64,000 nt of DNA, from contig CM046867.1 of NCBI GenBank assembly GCA_025617745.1, positions 24,978,705 through 25,042,704 on the forward strand, in the 5' to 3' direction. Positions 58,542 through 64,000 of this stretch are shown piece by piece. The stretch is from Heliocidaris erythrogramma. Lineage: Eukaryota > Echinodermata > Echinoidea > Camarodonta > Echinometridae. Position 1 is the stretch's first letter. Every line of letters begins with the position of its first letter. Position numbers and translations under genes: made by a program. Under the pieces are notes generated by a model, which was given only the letters and a program-made list of their open reading frames with translations, did no database searches and was not told where the DNA came from.

Positions 58542-60470
58542 TAGAATTTAATTCGTCATGAGGACGAATTAGGTGGTCTGTCTTTCACTTTGTACGATCA
58601 TGATTGTAATCAGGATGATCATAATAATGGGGAAATGGTAAACTGAAGATAGGATGTCAAGAATACCATGCATGGAGATGTTTCGTGAGGACAGGAATGT
58701 AGCAAAATGTGTAACGGTCATTGTAAAATGTTTATGGTGATGATGATAATGGTGATTATGATGATTATAATGATAGAATGATGATGATGATGATGATATA
58801 ATAATAGCGATGATGATCATGATGGTGATGATAATAATGATGATGATACAGGATACTTCGGAGATTAACCATATAGCTCTAATACAGGACAGGAACTCAC
58901 AATTTCCGTAGGGTTGTACACAAACTACTGTACACTACTTTCTAATAGACATAATACGGAAAATATGGCAGTTTATTACATGATTTGTGATTTTTATGTT
59001 ACAATAGTCGAAGAGGATGGTAAGATGACAGGCAAAAAAAAAGCCAAAAAAAAAAAAATTGTTATGGACCCACCGGGGATCGAACCTGGGTCACCGGAAT
59101 GAGAGGCAAGTGCTTTGACCAATATACCAAAACATTTCCCATAGAGATAACACGCAAACGAAAAACGGGATTCTGAAATTCCATTTTGTAGTGAAAAATT
59201 GGGCATGATCCCTACATCTGATCAAAAATTGGAGACCACACTTGTAAAAGCTTATAGTCTCAGCTATAACATACTAAAATCTGGAAGAAAATAGACCAAA
59301 AACAACTGAGATACAGCTCAGAGAACAATGTCATGTAGATTCATGATTCGAAAAAAAAATCATCTTCCATAGACATAACACGCAAATAGGGAAAATTCTG
59401 ACATGGCATATTTAATTGAAAATTTCACTGTGATGACGTCATCAAAATGAAAAACCGTGACAATTGATCTTGTAGAGAATTGTCTCAGCTATGACATAGC
59501 AAAATCTGGGCGAAAAACGACTAATAATTACGAAACTAGAGCCAAATTTGCATAAATGTGACGGCGTCAAAACATGAAAATTGGAAATTTTGAATTCTGG
59601 CGTCATTTTGATGACGTCATAATGTTTATAAGGGTCAAATAATACATGAAATGAAATCTATGATTCATACCCTACGTGATGATGACAAAAAAATTGGGGG
59701 TTTGTGGACTATTTAAAGAGCTAGAGTTAATTTTGTAGAGGCATGTTTTTGCACGTTTTGACGTTATTTTCGCCATAGACGCGCGCACGGATTTTGAACT
59801 TTGACGCGCCCGTACGACCTTATTATTGATTGAAATCGATTCCAAGTTGATGGAAATAATGAAGAAAAGTGTCAGGATTGTAAATCAATCGAAAAAAACA
59901 GCGATTTAACGTTATTTACGACTTGTGCGCGCGTAAAACGCGCGCGCGGACGCTTACGTACGGATATTTTTGAAATGCTCAAAATGACCTGAAACGTGTG
60001 CAGACTTGATCCTACGTGATTTTGAGCATTTTTAAATTTTGACGCGCGCGTACGCGCACGTCCTGACCTCTAGATGACCTGTGAGGACATGACTTGATGA
60101 CCCGTCATGTGAAGTTTATGTGATGTGAATATAGTTGATTTTTGATGATCGATTATGAAGATATAACCGATCTTGTAAATTTACAAAATGGCGTCTTGAT
60201 GACGTCACGATGACCTGATGACCTCCAAAAGCTTAATGGACCATGTCCATGATTGACCTCATACATGACATGAAACTCGATGATATTGACCTGGCCGATT
60301 TTGAGATTTGGTGGGAACAAGAATTTGTTATAAAAAGAAGAAATAAAGAAATAAAGAAAAATCTTGACAAAATTAAAAGGAGGTCTGTCATAAATGACAG
60401 ACCACCTAATAAAGAAGAAAATTCTGACAAAATTAATAGGTGTTCTGTCGATACCGACAGATCACCTAAT
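58542..60470. mobile_element. Array unit C, with two 3' tails
   Basis: It resembles unit A but is complete. It ends with hairpin GGTCTGTC-ATAAAT-GACAGACC near 60387-60408, followed at once by a second tail with the other hairpin type (TCTGTCGATACCGACAGA, near 60447-60464). Confidence 0.7.
59066..59131 (-). ncRNA. tRNA-like Pol III cassette in unit C
   Basis: The sequence is essentially that of unit B, B box GGTTCGATCC included, with a T-run terminator (plus-strand A run near 59046-59058). Confidence 0.5.
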
Positions 60471-60746
60471 AATATTCCGCTTTTATATAGCGCCTAATGC
60501 ATCAATGGTGATGTGTCTAAGCGCTTTACAGATATATTATTACCCCGGTCATCGGATTCTGACATGCCCGCACACAATGTATGCACCTTATCCGCTCCCT
60601 GGGGAGTATTCCAGCGATAGGCATTACAGTGACGCTCAAATTGCTAAACAAAGGGGGGGGTGCTCAAGCAAACCTGCCAACAATAAGAAAATATGTACTG
60701 AAAATATTTTTAGTTCATGTAAATACCGCCACAAAGATAAAAAAAA
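60471..60746. repeat. SINE-like insert between units C and D
   Basis: AAGCGCTTTACAGATATATT and ATTACCCCGGTCATCGGATT, then CTGGGGAGTATTCCAGC, resemble the SINE at 50860-50960. The tRNA-like head is missing. Confidence 0.6.
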
Positions 60747-62954
60747 ACTAGAATTTAATTCGTCATGAGGACGAATTAGGTGGTCTGTCTTTCAATTGGT
60801 ACGATCATCATTGTAATCAGGATGATCATAATAATGGGGAAATACTAAACTGAAGATAGGAAGTCATGAATGCCACGCATGGAGATGCTTCTTGAGGACA
60901 GGAATGTAGAAAATGTGTGAAACGGTCATTGGAAGATGTGATAATATTTGTGCAAGATAACGATCATGATAATGGTGATGATTATCATGATGAAGGTGAT
61001 ATAATGATGGTGATGACAATAATAATAGCAATGATGATCATGACGGTGATCATAATCATCATCATGAATATCATCATGACAGTGATGATGATAATGATGT
61101 TGAAGATAATCATGATGATGATCATTATATCATCATGACAGTGCTGATGATAATGATGTTGATAATCATCATCATCATCATCATCATGAATATCATCATG
61201 ACAGTGATGATAATGAAGTTGATGATAATCATCAGCATCATCATGAATATCATGACAGTGATGATGATAATGATGTTGAGGATAATCATCATCATGAATA
61301 TCGTGACAGTGATGATGATAATGATGTTGATGATAATCATGATCATCATCATGATTATCATCAACATCATTATCATTTTGAGAAATTGTGATATCAAATA
61401 GGACTAATGATATTGCAGGATAGCTTTAATACACTTCAGGGAATCAGATTTTCCATAGTGTTATACATAAACTACTGCACACTACTTTCTAATAGACATA
61501 ACATGCAAAATAAGACATTTTATTACTTTGTTTGTGATTGCTTATGTTATAATAGTCGAATAAGATGGTAAAATGAAAGGCAAAAAGAAGCAAAAAAAAA
61601 AAAAATTAATGGACCCACCGGGGATCGAACCTGGGTCACCGGAATGAGAGGCAAGTGCTTTGACCAATATACCAAAACATTTCCCATAGAGATAACACGT
61701 AAACGAAAAACGGGATTCTGAAATTCCATTTTGTAGTGAAAAATTTGGCATGATCCCGACATCTGATCAAAAATTGGAGACCACATTAATAAAAGCTTAT
61801 AGTCTCAGCTATAACATACTAAAATCTGGAAGAAAATAGACCAAAAACAACTGAGATACAGCTCAGAGAACAATGTCATGTAGATTCATGATTCGAAAAA
61901 AAATCATCTTCCATAGACATAACACGCAAATAGGGAAAATTCTGACATGCCATCTTTAATTGAAAATTTCACTGTGATGACGTCATCAAAATGAAAAATC
62001 GTGATGATTCATCTTGTAGAGAATTGTCTCAGCTATGACATAGCAAAATCTGGGCGAAAAACGACCAATAATTACGAATCTAGAGCCAAATTTGCATAAA
62101 TGTGATGACGTCAAAACATGAAAATTGGAAATTTTGATTTCTGGCGCCATTTTGATGACGTCATAATATTTATAAGGGTAAAATGATACATGAAATCATA
62201 TCTATGATTCATACCCTACCTGATGATGAAAAAAAATTGGGTGTTTATCGACTATTTAAAGAGCTAGAGTTAATTTTGTAGAGGCATGTTTTTGAACGTT
62301 TTTACGTTATTTTCGCCATAGATGCGCGCATCGATTTTGAACTTTGACGCGCTCGTACGACATTATTATTGATTGAAATTGATTCCAAGTTGATGGAAAT
62401 GATGAAGAAAAGTGTCAGGATTGCAAATCAATCGAAAAAACCGCGTTTTAACGTTATTTACGACTTGCGCGCGCGTAAAACGCGCGCGCGGACGCTTACG
62501 CACGGACATTTTTTAAATGCTCAAAATGACCTGAAACGTGTGCAGACTTGATCCTACGTGATTTTGAGCATTTTAAAATTTTGACGCGCGCGTACGCACA
62601 CGTGCTGACCTCTAGATGACCTGTGAGGACATGACTTGATGACCCGTCATGTGAAGTTTATGTGATGTGAATATAGTTGATTTTTGATGATCGATTATGA
62701 AGATATAATCGATCTTGTAAATTTACAAAATGGCGTCTTGATGACGTCACGATGACCTGATGACCTTCAAAAGCTTACTTGACCATGTCCATGATTGACC
62801 TCATACATGACATGAAACTCGATGATAGTGACCTGACCGATTTTGAGATTTGGTGGGAACAAAAATTTGTAATAAAAAGAAGAAATAATAAAAATAATAA
62901 AGAAAATCTTGACAAAATTAAAAGGAGGTCTGTCATAAATGACAGACCACCTAA
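60747..62954. mobile_element. Array unit D
   Basis: It resembles unit B: long GAT tract (60970-61380), tRNA-like cassette (61611-61676), CpG hairpin near 62467-62491, and 3' hairpin GGTCTGTC-ATAAAT-GACAGACC ending ACCTAA near 62954. Confidence 0.7.
61611..61676 (-). ncRNA. tRNA-like Pol III cassette in unit D
   Basis: The sequence is that of unit B. The T run (plus-strand A run near 61592-61605) is only a few bases beyond the cassette. Confidence 0.5.
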
Positions 62955-64000
62955 TAAAGGAAGATGGGGGGGGGGGGCTAAACTCCAGCTGAAATGTAAT
63001 TCTCTCCCATCCTATATGTATGTATATATATACAATATATATATACAATACATACATGTATACATGTATATATAATTTAAAGGTTACCTTAAAAATCTGA
63101 TGGCTTTCGTAATTATATCCTTCACTATTTTTACAGCAGCCGAAAATAAATTTGATGTTATAAATACAAGAAACTCATCAGTAATGGAGGTGTAATTTGC
63201 CAAATTGTCTCTGAAGTTTGATGATAGAAAAAACAAAATAAATAACACAAAATATAAATGAGAGGAATAGATAGCAACATTGATAAAGGGGCTCCTCAAA
63301 TGTCTTCTTTTTGGTAGAAATGCAGGCTATGCTCACCACAGTAGCCAAATATACAGATGGGAGACTGTGTGATAAATAGCCTAGAGGCTGTGGATTGAAA
63401 GCTTTACTACAGGCCAGCCTTTAGTGTGGATGGCAAGATAACAGACCAGGGAAACCTGTGTTCTTTTGATCCAACATCGATTGGTGCCACAGGGTCCCAT
63501 TGGCAGGAGGATATCAGGACTCAACATAAGCTACATAAGATACGACACACAGCAGAGCAAGAACAGGAAACGAGAGAGCAAAGAGAGAGGGGGGGGGGGG
63601 TATAGAAATGCAGCAGGAGAGACGGGTTGGAGAGAGGATGAGAGAATGTATGAATGAGAGATGGAAGGTGAGAGAGAGGATAAGAGAGAGGGAGTAATGA
63701 AGAGGATAAAGAAGAGTGAAAATGAGAGAGGATGAGGGAGGGAATGATTGAGAAGACAAGAAAAAGAGGGAAATGTGCATCCTAGGAGGTAGTTATAGGG
63801 AAGGAAAGGGAGAGAGAGAGAGAGAGAGAGAAAGAGAAGAGGATTGGAGCGCAAAAAAAATAGGTGCATCTCCATTATCTGACTGGTCAGCACTTCTCAT
63901 GCTCCAACCTTCTCATTTTTCATGTAGGCTTGTAGCAAGCTTTTGGCAAGCTTATCGCGATCGCAAGTTGACTGTTATTTTCCTAGCTTGTTTTACAGCT
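62955..64000. other. No gene; simple repeats
   Basis: G run at 62966-62977, AT-rich palindromic (TATATA/ATACATACATG) DNA at 63010-63075, and a GA-rich plus strand from 63540 to 63850 with a G run at 63589-63600. The Ser/Leu-rich minus-strand frames there are low-complexity. No gene is supported. Confidence 0.55.

Larger units (their letters stand above)
54481..62954. repeat. Head-to-tail array of four hairpin-ended units
   Basis: Four units begin with CTAGAATTTAATTCGTCATG at about 54483, 56283, 58541 and 60749. A and C are alike (GTAACGGTCATTGTAAAATG, short GAT tract), and B and D are alike (GGTCATTGGAAGATGTGATA, long GAT tract), so the array is a duplicated dimer with a SINE-like insert between C and D. 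I do not recognise the family. The hairpin end, the inverted TTAGGTGGTCTGTC motif at both ends, the microsatellite near one end and the tandem arrangement recall non-autonomous Helitron/Helentron elements, but this is a guess. Confidence 0.7.

Noticed and set aside
54481-62954. CRISPR-like or satellite array
   Set aside because: Units are 1.8-2.3 kb with terminal hairpins and two subtypes; no short repeat-spacer pattern, and flanks look like mobile-element junctions.
63514-63893. Ser/Leu-rich minus-strand frames resembling a multi-pass protein
   Set aside because: Complement of GA-rich simple repeat.
1-64000. rRNA genes, intact viral genomes or toxin genes
   Set aside because: No matching sequence blocks were seen on either strand.

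Overview
The window looks like non-coding DNA (intergenic or intronic) from a marine invertebrate, most likely an echinoderm-type deuterostome. The basis is circumstantial: AT-rich unique sequence with frequent ACATGTA words, many poly-G/poly-C tracts, DIRS-type tyrosine-recombinase retrotransposons, TTAA- and TA-flanked MITEs, tRNA-derived SINEs and CR1/L2-like LINE remnants. I could not recognise a host protein-coding gene. Every recognisable coding segment belongs to a transposable element and is broken.

Layout: 1-1681 is the 5' part of a DIRS element (minus strand, running off the left edge) with an inverted internal complementary region, inserted in a LINE reverse-transcriptase remnant (1684-2460). 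A small MITE (4051-10986) is split by a nearly complete DIRS element, copy 1 (4739-10980). A ~1 kb MITE follows (11039-12031). Unique DNA then carries a purine-strand block (12.74-13.11 kb), a short palindromic repeat (13.8 kb), two TIR elements with 6-bp target duplications (14864-15642 and 19220-20183), a LINE 3' remnant (17.64-18.45 kb), a diverged tandem repeat (22.4-22.9 kb) and a GC-rich repeat block (22.89-23.59 kb). Two TTAA-type MITEs sit back to back (24906-25763). DIRS copy 2 occupies 26602-32773. A TA-flanked MITE (35882-36804), a TTAA-flanked element with a THAP domain and two striking perfect palindromes (37965-39631), a LINE 3' end (40.2-41.17 kb), an internally deleted DIRS copy (43600-46510), a tandem TGACCT-rich array (50.1-50.85 kb) and a SINE (50.86-51.13 kb) follow.

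The last major region (54.48-62.95 kb) is a head-to-tail array of four 1.8-2.3 kb units. The units alternate between two subtypes (A-B-C-D, with A like C and B like D), so it is a duplicated dimer. Full units start with a hairpin and end in a palindromic hairpin whose outer arm is the reverse complement of a motif near the 5' end. Each unit contains a tRNA-like Pol III cassette, CRE palindromes and a CpG-alternating hairpin. I do not recognise this element; Helitron/Helentron-like is the nearest class I can suggest.

How parts work together: the DIRS copies carry gag, RT/RNase H and tyrosine recombinase modules on the minus strand, inverted terminal repeats, and an internal region complementary to the two fused ends, which is the hallmark of DIRS circular intermediates. 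Copies 1 and 2 share the same disabling lesions yet lie at unrelated sites, so they seem to have been moved by proteins supplied in trans. No calculation or database search was run; percent identities were not computed, and boundaries are read by eye.
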